In this document: positions 26,301-37,216 of the stretch, in pieces
Numbering within the stretch: the first letter of the stretch is position 1
Layout of the letters: each line of letters begins with the position of its first letter
Source: Balanoglossus misakiensis
Lineage: Eukaryota > Hemichordata
NCBI GenBank assembly: GCA_040954595.2
Contig: CM082592.2
Coordinates: 11,036,001 to 11,100,000, forward strand
Reading direction: 5' to 3'
DNA: 64,000 bases
Notes under the pieces: model-generated
Told to the model about the DNA's origin: nothing
What the model saw: the letters and a program-made list of their open reading frames with translations, nothing else
Databases searched by the model: none
Made by a program: the position numbers and the translations under genes

Positions 26301-29300
26301 TGTCCGATTTTTGAAAAAATCATGGGTTATAGCTCAGGAAAATCGTCAAAAAATGACAATTTTTCAACTTTGGGGAATTTCAAAATGTGTCCGATTTTTG
26401 AAAAAATCATGGGTTATAGCTCAGGAAAATCGTCAAAAAATGACAATTTTTCGACTTTGGGGAATTTCAAAATTTGTCCGATTTTTGAAAAAAATCATGG
26501 GTTATATCTCAGGAAAATCGTCAAAAAATGACAATTTTTCGACTTTGGGGAATTTCAAAATTTGTCCGATTTTTGAAAAAATCATGGGTTATAGCTCAGG
26601 AAAATCGTCAAAAAATGACAATTTTTCGACTTTGGGGAATTTCAAATTTTGGCCGATTTTTGAAAAAATCATGGGTTATAGCTCAGGAAAATCGTCAAAA
26701 AATGACAAATTTTCGACTTTGGGGAATTTCAAAATTTGTCCGATTTTTGAAAAAATCATGGGTTATAGCTCAGGAAAATCGTCAAAAAATGACAAATTTT
26801 CGACTTTGGGGAATTTCAAAATTTGGCCGATTTTTGAAAAAATCATGGGTTATAGCTCAGGAAAATCGTCAAAAAATGACAATTTTTCGACTTTGGGGAA
26901 TTTCAAAATTTGTCCGATTTTTGAAAAAATCATGGGTTATAGCTCAGGAAAATCGTCAAAAAATGACAATTTTTCGACTTTGGGGAATTTCAAAATTTGT
27001 CCGATTTTTGAAAAAATCATGGGTTATAGCTCAGGAAAATCGTCAAAAAATGACAATTTTTCGACTTTGGGGAATTTCAAAATTTGTCCGATTTTTGAAA
27101 AAATCATGGGTTATAGCTCAGGAAAATCGTCAAAAAATGACAATTTTTCGACTTTGGGGAATTTCAAAATTTGTCCGATTTTTGAAAAAATCATGGGTTA
27201 TAGCTCAGGAAAATCGTCAAAAAATGACAATTTTTCGGCTTTGGGGAATTTTAAAATTTGACCGATTTTTGAAAAAATCATGGGTTATAGCTCAGGAAAA
27301 TCGTCAAAAAATGACAATTTTTCGACTTTGGGGAATTTCAAAATTTGGCCGATTTTTGAAAAAATCATGGGTTATAGCTCAGGAAAATCGTCAAAAAATG
27401 ACAATTTTTCGACTTTGGGGAATTTCAAAATTTGGCCGATTTATGAAAAAATCATGGGTTATAGCTCAGGAAAATCGTCAAAAAATGACAATTTTTCGAC
27501 TTTGGGGAATTTCAAAATTTGGCCGATTTATGAAAAAATCATGGGTTATAGCTCAGGAAAATCGTCAAAAAATGACAATTTTTCGACTTTGGGGAATTTC
27601 AAAATTTGGCCGATATTTGAAAAAATCATGGGTTATAGCTCAGGAAAATCGTCAAAAAATGACAATTTTTCGACTTTGGGGAATTTCAAAATTTGGCCGA
27701 TTTTTGAAAAAATCATGGGTTATAGCTCAGGAAAATCGTCAAAAAATGAAAATTTTTCGACTTTGGGGAATTTCAAAATTTGGCCGATTTTTGAAAAAAT
27801 CATGGGTTATAGCTCAGGAAAATCGTCAAAAAATGACAATTTTTCGACTTTGGGGAATTTCAAAATTTGTCCGATTTTTGAAAAAATCATGGGTTATAGC
27901 TCAGGAAAATCGTCAAAAAATGACAATTTTTCGACTTTGGGGAATTTCAAAATTTGTCCGATTTTTGAAAAAATCATGGGTTATAGCTCAGGAAAATCGT
28001 CAAAAAAAATGACAATTTTTCGACTTTGGGGAATTTCAAAATTTGTCCGATTTTTGAAAAAATCATGGGTTATAGCTCAGGAAAATCGTCAAAAAATGAC
28101 AATTTTTCGACTTTGGGGAATTTCAAAATTTTTCTAATTTTTGAAAAAATCATGGGTTATAGCTCAGGAAAATCGTCAAAAAATGACAATTTTTCGACTT
28201 TGGGGAATTTCAAAATTTGGCCGATTTTTGAAAAAATCATGGGTTATAGCGCAGGAAAATCGTCAAAAAATGACAATTTTTCGACTTTGGGGAATTTCAA
28301 AATTTGGCCGATTTTTGAAAAAATCATGGGTTATTGTTCAGGAAAATCGTCAAAAAATGACAATTTTTCGACTTTGGGGAATTTCAAAATTTGGCCGATT
28401 TTTGAAAAAATCATGGGTTATAGCTCAGGAAAATCGTCAAAAAATGACAATTTTTCGACTTTGGGGAATTTCAAAATTTGGCCGATTTTTGAAAAAATCA
28501 TGGGTTATAGCTCAGGAAAATCGTCAAAAAATGACAATTTTTCGACTTTGGGGAATTTCAAAATTTGGCCGATTTTTGACAAAATCATGGGTTATAGCTC
28601 AGGAAAATCGTCAAAAAATGACAATTTTTCGACTTTGGGGAATTTCAAAATTTGGCCGATTTTTGAAAAAATCATGGGTTATAGCTCAGGAAAATCGTCA
28701 AAAATTGACAATTTTTCGACTTTGGGGAATTTCAAAATTTGTCCGATTTTTGAAAAAATCATGGGTTATAGCTCAGGAAAATCGTCAAAAAATGACAATT
28801 TTTCGACTTTGGGGAATTTCAAAATTTGGCCGATTTTTGAAAAAATCATGGGTTATAGCTCAGGAAAATCGTCAAAAAATGACAATTTTTCGACTTTGGG
28901 GAATTTCAAAATTTGGCCGATTTTTGAAAAAATCATGGGTTATAGCTCAGGAAAATCGTCAAAAAATGACAATTTTTCGACTTTGGGGAATTTCAAAATT
29001 TGTCCGATTTTTGAAAAAATCATGGGTTATAGCTCAGGAAAATCGTCAAAAAATGACAATTTTTCGACTTTGGGGAATTTCAAAATTTGGCCGATTTTTG
29101 AAAAAATCATGGGTTATAGCTCAGGAAAATCGTCAAAAAATGACAATTTTTCGACTTTGGGGAATTTCAAAATTTGGCCGATTTTTGAAAAAATCATGGG
29201 TTATAGCTCAGGAAAATCGTCAAAAAATGACAATTTTTCGACTTTGGGGAATTTCAAAATTTGTCCGATTTTTGAAAAAATCATGGGTTATAGCTCAGGA

Positions 29301-32300
29301 AAATCGTCAAAAAATGACAATTTTTCGACTTTGGGGAATTTCAAAATGTGTCCGATTTTTGAAAAAATCATGGGTTATAGCTCAGGAAAATCGTCAAAAA
29401 ATGACAATTTTTCGACTTTGGGGAATTTCAAAATTTGTCCGATTTTTGAAAAAATCATGGGTTATATCTCAGGAAAATCGTCAAAAAATGACAATTTTTC
29501 GACTTTGGGGAATTTCAAAATTTGTCCGATTTTTGAAAAAATCATGGGTTATAGCTCAGGAAAATCGTCAAAAAATGACAATTTTTCGACTTTGGGGAAT
29601 TTCAAAATTTGGCCGATTTTTGAAAAAATCATGGGTTATAGCTCAGGAAAATCGTCAAAAAATGACAATTTTTCGACTTTGGGGAATTTCAAAATTTGGC
29701 CGATTTTTGAAAAAATCATGGGTTATAGCTCAGGAAAATCGTCAAAAAATGACAATTTTTCGACTTTGGGGAATTTCAAAATTTGGCCGATTTTTGAAAA
29801 AATCATGGGTTATAGCTCAGGAAAATCGTCAAAAAATGACAATTTTTCGACTTTGGGGAATTTCAAAATTTGGCCGATTTTTGAAAAAATCATGGGTTAT
29901 AGCTCAGGAAAATCGTCAGAAAATGACAATTTTTCGACTTTGGGGAATTTCAAAATTTGGCCGATTTTTGAAAAAATCATGGGTTATAGCTCAGGAAAAT
30001 CGTCAGAAAATGACAATTTTTCGACTTTGGGGAATTTCAAAATTTGGCCGATTTTTGAAAAAATCATGGGTTATAGCTCAGGAAAATCGTCAAAAAATGA
30101 CAATTTTTCGACTTTGGGGAATTTCAAAATGTGTCCGATTTTTGAAAAAATCATGGGTTATAGCTCAGGAAAATCGTCAAAAAATGACAATTTTTCGACT
30201 TTGGGGAATTTCAAAATTTGTCCGATTTTTGAAAAAATCATGGGTTATATCTCAGGAAAATCGTCAAAAAATGACAATTTTTCGACTTTGGGGAATTTCA
30301 AAATTTGTCCGATTTTTGAAAAAATCATGGGTTATAGCTCAGGAAAATCGTCAAAAAATGACAATTTTTCGACTTTGGGGAATTTCAAAATTTGGCCGAT
30401 TTTTGAAAAAATCATGGGTTATAGCTCAGGAAAATCGTCAAAAAATGACAATTTTTCGACTTTGGGGAATTTCAAAATTTGGCCGATTTTTGAAAAAATC
30501 ATGGGTTATAGCTCAGGAAAATCGTCAAAAAATGACAATTTTTCGACTTTGGGGAATTTCAAAATTTGGCCGATTTTTGAAAAAATCATGGGTTATAGCT
30601 CAGGAAAATCGTCAAAAAATGACAATTTTTCGACTTTGGGGAATTTCAAAATTTGGCCGATTTTTGAAAAAATCATGGGTTATAGCTCAGGAAAATCGTC
30701 AGAAAATGACAATTTTTCGACTTTGGGGAATTTCAAAATTTGGCCGATTTTTGAAAAAATCATGGGTTATAGCTCAGGAAAATCGTCAGAAAATGACAAT
30801 TTTTCGACTTTGGGGAATTTCAAAATTTGGCCGATTTTTGAAAAAATCATGGGTTATAGCTCAGGAAAATCGTCAAAAATTGACAATTTTTCGACTTTGG
30901 GGAATTTCAAAATTTGGCCGATTTTTGAAAAAATCATGGGTTATAGCTCAGGAAAATCGTCAAAAAATGACAATTTTTCGACTTTGGGGAATTTCAAAAT
31001 TTGGCCGATTTTTGAAAAAATCATGGGTTATAGCTCAGGAAAATCGTCAAAAATGACAATTTTTCGACTTTGGGGAATTTCAAAATTTCTTCGATTTTTG
31101 ATAAAAATCATGGGTTATAGCTCGGGAAAATCGTCAGAAAATGACGATTTTTCGACTTTCCGAAATATCAAAATTTCTTCGATTTTCGATAAAAATCATG
31201 GGTTATAGCTCATGAAAATCATCAGAAAATGACGATTTTTCGACTTTCCGAAATTTCAAAATTTCTTCGATTTTTGATAAAAATCATGGGTTAAAGCTCA
31301 TGAATTGAAAATCATCAGAAAATGACGATTTTTCGACATTTTTCATGAGTTATAACCCATGAAAAATGTCAAAAAATGACAGATTCTTGTCGTTTTGGCA
31401 TGTTAATATCATAGGCATGGATAATAACTCACACGTGCTCAAAAAATAACGAAAACTTGCATTTGTGAATTCTCGCCATTTTCGCATTTTAATGTCATAT
31501 ACATGGATTATACTCATACATCCCATAAACTAAAATAGACGATTGTAAAGACGGACATGCGACAGAAACCCATGAAAAGCATAAAAAGATTTCAAGTTTA
31601 TAGATGAATACAAATATGCAGTTCTTGGTTATCAAATTCCATAGCCTTACATGTAGAATGTTGAGAAAACAGTGTTACAATATTTTCATTTCTTGAAATT
31701 ATCACAAAATGTGCCAAAAGAGGTCTGGAGTATTATTGTATGATATAAAGCAAACGCTATGTCACCGCGCTTGATTTGTAATAGAGATCTTCAGATATTT
31801 TCACCATGGGAAAACTATAGCACTGAGCAAGTAGCACGAGAACTCATTGTTTTCTCTCTATGTTTGTTTTTAACATTCATTGATAAACATTAAGAAAATG
31901 ACAATATTCTAACTTTTCTTAAGTAGTCATCTATACTTATTGCATTCATTCTGCTTTTAACTAACAGACGTGACAGCTGTGGTTGTGATGGCGCTGTCTT
32001 GTGTTCGGGACAAAACAGATCTCTTCGTCGACGACATCTTACAAAGGGCTGTGGAAAAGTTGATCTCTACACAACAAGCTGATGGTTCCTTTGGTAACAT
32101 TAACACCAATGCGTTGGTAGCACAGGTAGGGAAAATGAAAATCAAACCATAATTGTGATTAATAGAAATTATGAGGACTAGAACGAATTTAAGGTATTTT
32201 CTTACAGAATCGCAAATTTTGAGTACTGAAAGCAATGTTTCAAGGAAACTGACATATAAAACCCACTGGCAGACAATATGGATTTAACTTGAAATGTTCT

Positions 32301-33606
32301 ACCTCTACATTACACGTAGGCCCTCAGTGCAGCTGGTGCAGATCCAACGAACTGGCGATGTTCTGACGTCATGCAGCTGATCTTGGCAGAACAAGACACA
32401 TCCGGGGCGTTTGGTAGACCAGTTCTGACAACAATGCAAGTTCTGCCCTCTCTGAATGGTGCAAACTTTGGTCAGATAGACAACTCAGCTTGTCCCGTTG
32501 AAGAAGGTATTCACTCCAGCCGATCTTCCGTTGCAGTTCTCCAGGCACACTAAAAAAGAAGTTACATCAGGCTACAATATCCTTGAAAACAAATGACACC
32601 AAGAACACAAACAGAATCAAAGTTCTTGATGGTTGATCATGTTTTTATGGGCTTTTTTGTAGTGGTGGAACCGACTGATGTTGCCAGTGACGGTCAACTC
32701 ATCTCGATGTCGCTGACTGTGATTAATAATCAAGAATCGGGTCGTCTGGGGTCGTACCAGACCTCGATAGTCAAGGGCACGAACCTCTACAACGCCATGC
32801 TGAAGATCGAGGAGGAAACAAGCTTTGTGTAAATATCGTAGCTATTGAGAGTAGTGTTGGGGTTAAAGGTCAGATGACAGAGCAGCGCCAAGTGACTCTA
32901 AATTCTTTTCTTTCCTTTGTACGTTTGCGGTTGTCATGTGACATGTGTCTCCTTTATCTTCTGTGGATGTCCTGAATTTCATTCCTCGGCCGCACAGCCA
33001 ACTCTTTCTCCAGCACAACCTGCAAAATTTGGGAAAGTAACAATATGTTTGTATTTACTGGGATGAAGAAGACATTTCGACCATTATATTCCGTATATTC
33101 GTGGCCGTTTTAACTTCTGGTCTTGTAGACTTGTAGAAGCCAAAATGCGGTCCAACGAATGCGGTCATCACAAATGATATTTAAACCCTAACTTTCAATT
33201 CATATTTTCAGATTTGAAGCAGCCGAGAGCGCATGGGGTCACTCCATAGAAATGATCTTTGGTGTCTGGGCAGACCCACAGAATGAGATGTTTTGGGCCA
33301 TCTACAATTACTCGGAGCCTTTACAAACAGGTATTTACAGTACTTGTCATATGTTCAAAATCTGTATCATTTTGAACTCCCACTACCACCCCGGCCCCCA
33401 ACCCAGAGTTTAACCAATTACAGCAGTGCTGAGCCGAATTGCCAATTGGAATGCCCGTACTACATGGTAGAAGTGGGAATAAAGTAACTATTTCGTGTGT
33501 TTCTTTTCTACTTTTCTCCGATCCGGCAGGTGTGGATGGTTACATTCCGAGAAACGGTGACAATATTTACTTCAGATACACCAGCTACAGCGACTTCCAT
33601 CATTAG
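4814..33606 (+). CDS. Intrinsic factor/transcobalamin-like secreted cobalamin-binding protein
   Basis: Eight exons join in frame: 4814-4886, 5415-5652, 5856-6142, 31968-32125, 32320-32506, 32663-32828, 33212-33330 and 33530-33606. They total 1305 nt and 434 residues, close to human intrinsic factor (417). Phases are 1,2,1,0,1,2,1, all GT-AG. Residues 1-22 are a signal peptide. The alpha/alpha-barrel (about 30-310) has DWLMSQQNKRYGW, SACRDVTDFH, AVMALC, ALSC and DGSFGN. DUF4430 (about 320-434) has GTNLYNAML, AWGHSIEMI, FWAIY and PRNGDNI. The six cysteines of the family's three disulfides are present: C24, C130, C171, C211, C266 and C310. C104 is extra. Expected role: extracellular binding of vitamin B12. 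Whether it acts like intrinsic factor or transcobalamin cannot be told from sequence. Intron 3 is 25.8 kb of satellite. Confidence 0.9.
5321..5412 (+). repeat. (TC)n microsatellite forming the polypyrimidine tract of intron 1
   Basis: About 90 bp of nearly pure TC dinucleotide, broken by a TTTC and a GCTCCCCCCCC interruption, runs directly into the CAG acceptor of exon 2 (exon begins 5415). The repeat therefore supplies the whole polypyrimidine tract of that 3' splice site. Confidence 0.9.
6143..6169 (+). other. Unique 5' stub of intron 3
   Basis: Only 27 bp of non-repetitive intron separates the exon 3 donor (GTATAT at 6143) from the first satellite unit. Confidence 0.6.
6170..6345 (+). repeat. 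Left-edge diverged 88-bp satellite units
   Basis: Two units (starting 6170 and 6258) differ from the core by shared changes: TTCTTCG for TTGGCCG, GATAAAAATC for GAAAAAATC, CTCATG for CTCAGG, and GACGAT for GACAAT. The same variant type recurs at the right edge. Confidence 0.85.
22185..30900 (+). repeat. Higher-order duplicated blocks within the satellite
   Basis: Rare marker variants recur at multiples of the monomer. The CGGCTTTGGGG marker at 22185 and 27236 and the 8-A run at 22951 and 28002 both give 5051 bp (58 units plus 5). The 8-A runs at 22951 and 23823 give a 10-unit repeat. TTAGAAATTTG at 25071 and 26289 gives 14 units (1218 bp). AAAATGTGTCC at 29341 and 30124 gives 9 units (783 bp). 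GACAAAATC at 24401 and 28580, with TTATATCTC, gives a 4179-bp offset. These show segmental duplication of multi-unit blocks. Confidence 0.8.
31066..31333 (+). repeat. Right-edge diverged 88-bp satellite units
   Basis: Three units with landmarks at 31065, 31153, 31241 and 31334 (spacings 88, 88 and 93) carry the same TTCTTCG, GATAAAAATC, CCGAAAT and GACGAT variants as the left edge. The last has a 5-bp insertion. Confidence 0.8.
31335..31370. repeat. Palindrome at the satellite terminus
   Basis: GACATTTTTCATG at 31335-31347 is perfectly inverted at 31358-31370. The 10-bp spacer itself contains the palindrome GTTATAAC, so only one base pair is mismatched over 36 bp. The right arm resembles the reverse complement of the satellite's CATGGGTTATA segment. 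Confidence 0.85.
31371..31967 (+). other. Unique 3' part of intron 3
   Basis: AT-rich non-repetitive intron sequence between the array and the exon 4 acceptor (CTAACAG, exon starts 31968). Some short fragments near 31430 and 31500 (CATGGATTATACTCATAC and similar) look like heavily decayed satellite. No ORF is supported. Confidence 0.5.
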
Positions 33607-33650
33607 ACTTGAAACCCTATGGAAGACTGCCCTCAGACGGCTGAGCTACC

Positions 33651-33656
33651 AATAAA
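33651..33656 (+). terminator. Proximal poly(A) signal of the intrinsic-factor-like gene
   Basis: AATAAA occurs 45 bp after the TAG stop. Confidence 0.55.
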
Positions 33657-33859
33657 GACAAAAATATCAAAACAACTGCTGGAACAGTGACCATATTTGA
33701 TATTATACTATAGGTTTTATTATAATCAAGGATGCAAACTCTGTGGAAGGACGCCCTCGTGCGACCAATAATGAATTTCTGAACCACAGAGCCCGGCACA
33801 TTCATTTGTATTCGGGGAAAAAGCTGATGTATTTCACTTATATGTATTCACAATAGACC

Positions 33860-33865
33860 AATAAA
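33860..33865 (+). terminator. Possible distal poly(A) signal of the intrinsic-factor-like gene
   Basis: A second AATAAA about 250 bp after the stop could give a longer 3' UTR. Which is used cannot be decided here. Confidence 0.35.
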
Positions 33866-36800
33866 AATGATTATATGAAGAGAACCATTCGTCGATCTTT
33901 GTTGCAAAGTTTGTTTGTTTTTAGGGAGTGAGGAAAGTTCCACGTGAGCCCCACAAAGCCAAGCTGAAACATTTTGCATTTTTTCTGAGGGTCTGTATCA
34001 AGATATCAGGGAATAGGGCTGGAAAATTTTGTACAAAGAAGTTGCCTGCCAACTCAACTGTAAACCACCCCCGCCCCACCTAAATGTAAGTTCTGACAAG
34101 TCACATGAGATGCAAGGTTAAAGTTCAACAGCAATGTGCATTCGACCTCAGCAGGGAATTGAAACCTGTCCGCACTACCATGAGGGAACCACAGAAAAAA
34201 AGATTAAAGGCAACCTTAATATAAAAGGAAATTAGTTTCGCAATTTGCTGTCAATATCATCGCAGGTAATTTTTCTATTTCCGTGCTGCTGTCAATATGA
34301 ATTATTCATGACTGGTGTGTTCTTGCTTCCACCTGAGTGCGGGTTTTGTTCATTTTAATATTACTGTCCTGTGACGTCGTAATGGAAGAAAACATTCTGA
34401 ACGTCAAGTCGATGACGTCAGAACTGTGCCACACGACATTGACAAATACTATGAATTGTTCAAGTTATACAACTGTTGTACTTTTCTGACATACAAGTTT
34501 GCGCTCATTCTCGATTTTCTGAATAGAGTTAGTACTATCAAAAATGTGTAAATATTCTTATACAATATATATATATAATGCTGCAGAGAAACTGAGTTAG
34601 ATTTCATTTTTTTCAGAACAGATGACCTAGTTAGAATTTTCATTAAAATGATTCAAACGCACAAATCATTATGTCAATAAAGGTAGTTCAATTTTACTAA
34701 ATTAGTCGTGTGACATGACACGGCAGTACTTCATTGATATTCTGCAGACATATCGAAAACGCGTGACATTCTTTTCAACAGAAACGCGGATCTTTTATCA
34801 TCAACCTTAACAATTAACAACCGTTTTGTGTGTGTTTTCATCTCACTCCAGGGTCTATTTTATTTTTTTAGAAAGCTTTGCAAAATAGAACCAGTTGTGA
34901 CATACCACATACACTGCGAGAGGACCAATTCTGACGTGTCGCACATTGCCCCGTGTTACGAGAGAAACCTCTTCTGTTCAACAATGGTGTTCGAACGCAG
35001 GAAATGGAGCGTGTATGTTCTCGTCCGAAAGCCTTTACCGCACCGAGTCTCGCGAGATCAATGCATAAAAGAGGTCGTTGATTGCTCTGGGTATTAAAAG
35101 CTCACTGGAAATTATTTGTTTGTTCCATTTATTGTCATGAAAATTCTTGTCTCCGCGAAGAACTGTCAATAAACCGTGAAGTCACGTCTCAAAAGGGGCG
35201 TCTATCGATTGTTGATGGCCGCCTATCCGTGTATCCATCGTTTCCATTGTCAGTACGCCTGAGAAATACCAGTAGCTCACGTTCGTGTTCTTGTGACAAG
35301 ACACCACCTACACGGGGATCTGGTTGCCAGCGCTTCGGGAACTGACGGACGGGGTCTCCGAAGTTCGAGGACGTTTTAACAGCCGTGAGCTGTCGCGGCG
35401 AAAATGCAAATTAACATTTATTAGCGAGGAACGGTGTGCGAAACACGGAGTGCTCCGGTGCTGGGGGAAATTACTATCGGGAGACCCGCGCGGAATCCCA
35501 GAAAACACGAAAGGTAATCGCAAAGATATTCCGCGATGTTGGGTACACGGAAACAGATGAAGGTGGAGAGTTCCAGGGTGAGTAATATTTAAAATCATTC
35601 GAAGCTTTTATAACATTTTAAGGCAGCCCCACTTTCAATTACTCAATTTTTCTATTTCAGGACACGAGGCCTAATTACTATTTGATGTATAGGCTCTGTC
35701 GTTCCCAGTCCAGCTGGCTTCAGTAAAATAAAAATCTAACATCGGCCTAATTTCTCGATCATTTGACTCAGTGTAAACATAAGCGTAGTGACAGCCTCGC
35801 ATGTAAAGGTGGTTGGCTTTTGGGAAGCATTAGGACTTAGCAATAATGATTACAATCACTGCGGTCGAAAGATCTTTTCAGTGCGAGAGTAAACGGGTCA
35901 AACGTGGAACAAGCCCACATTATCAGCGCAACAGCGGGATATGAAAATATTACAGCGTAGTAGGCAATTTTACATTCCCGCGGCACGATACCACCAGCCC
36001 CGTCGATATTTTAAGTTTGCCGCCATAAATTCCACCTGCCTACCACAACTCCAGTGTCGAATTACTAGTATATAAAAGGGGAAAGCTTTTAACGCGCTAA
36101 AAATACATCGTTTTGAAACATGATTAATCTCGGAATACTCTGAGCGATTGACCCAATAAAACCATCGGAAAATAACAGTTTGCATGTGGTTATAGGATGA
36201 GAGATTTACTGTCAGGTCGAAACGTCATCCATTTAACAGAACTGACCTGGTGTCCCTGAAAATGTCACCGGATAACAATAAAAAATCTACAAGGTATTAA
36301 TTTTGGTATGCAAAAAATTTTAAGAGATTTTTCTCGCTGGGCTTTGTGACCTGTAGGCTACAATATAAAATATTGCGCTGTTGTTGAAAAAGGTCGCAGA
36401 AGATATTACGATATTTACACACTGAATTATGCATTTTTTCTGTCAGAGTGACGCTAAATATCCAATATAACGTTTGGCAGCTCTCTGGTGTATCACTGAA
36501 AACCAAGTATTGTTTTCCAAGTGCTTTGAAAATGGCACCAGGACAAAATGGAAATGGAACAGAAATGAGTTTCTGATACCCGCGGGAATGGGAACTCTTT
36601 CAAATGTCAACGCATCTGTTTTCTGAGACAAGTCTTTTGGAGAATTGCTGATAAAGGTAGTCTCCAGCGTCCGATGTCGATAAAACACTAATGCATATGG
36701 ATGCGCGGGACACCGTGCCAAATAGCGGGTACCACAACCTGTAGAGGGGCCCTTTAATTTGAAATTCATCGACAGAGTCCATCATTGGAATATAATTTTA

Positions 36801-37135
36801 TTTTTTACGACATCTGTGCCTTAGCAGTGGATCTAGAAATTCAGATGTTCGCTTTCGATGTCGCTTCTCAAAATATACAGGTCTAACTTACGAATGCAGA
36901 ACTTAATATATTTTACTAGATTTGGTCCTCTAATGAAATCTACGCATTTCTAGGCGATTCGACTATATCAACAAACAATTAAAATCATAGTTTATATTGA
37001 GATGCTAATGTAACTAATTTATTTCATACACTCCGATGTAATATCGTAAAATGCAAGTTGATTTTAAAGGCGTTCATTGTTCATCACTGAGAAAGCTATT
37101 TTACAGAAACTCAATTATATGGAGGTGACAACGGT

Positions 37136-37216
37136 TTAATTACTCTCTGATTGATTGATTCAAGTCATTAATGTCGTGACGATTAATTAATGGAGGCGGC
37201 CATTTCATTGTGGCTT
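37136..37216. promoter_or_regulatory. Possible homeodomain-site cluster (candidate enhancer)
   Basis: Within about 80 bp there are TTTAATTA, TGATTGATTGATT, CATTAATG, ATTAATTAATGG and GGCGGCCATTT, a dense grouping of homeodomain and PBX/HOX-like cores in otherwise ordinary sequence. In an AT-rich genome this can arise by chance, so the call rests on density alone. Confidence 0.15.

Larger units (their letters stand above)
6170..31333 (+). repeat. 87-bp tandem satellite/minisatellite array, about 289 copies, inside intron 3
   Basis: The core monomer is 87 bp, as seen from repeated spacing of the CGTCAAAAAATGAC landmark (for example 7021 to 7108). All units run in the same direction. Divergence is very low in the core: mostly single-base variants at a few positions (TTGGCCG/TTGTCCG/TTGACCG, CAAAATTTGG/CAAATTTTGG, GACAATTTT/GACAAATTT) and length changes in one A-run (5 to 8 A). 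Edge units are 88 bp and more diverged. Because 87 is 29 codons and two forward frames lack stops, ORFs of hundreds to over a thousand codons cross the array. These are repeat artefacts, not genes. No spacers or transposon ends are visible within it. Confidence 0.97.

Noticed and set aside
6351-31208. Very long plus-strand ORFs (up to 1472 codons) of 29-residue repeats
   Set aside because: They are produced by an 87-bp tandem repeat lying inside an intron whose flanking exons splice in phase. Two overlapping frames are open at once, A-run indels move between frames, and changes show no codon bias.
6170-31333. CRISPR-like array
   Set aside because: Units are contiguous with no unique spacers, the genome is eukaryotic, and there are no cas genes.
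33601-33780. Two similar segments in the 3' UTR (GGAAGACTGCCCTC and GGAAGGACGCCCTC, each followed by ACCAATAA)
   Set aside because: Possibly an old short duplication or a dispersed element fragment (CGCCCTC also appears near 43287, 51027 and 51397), but too short and diverged to call a mobile element.
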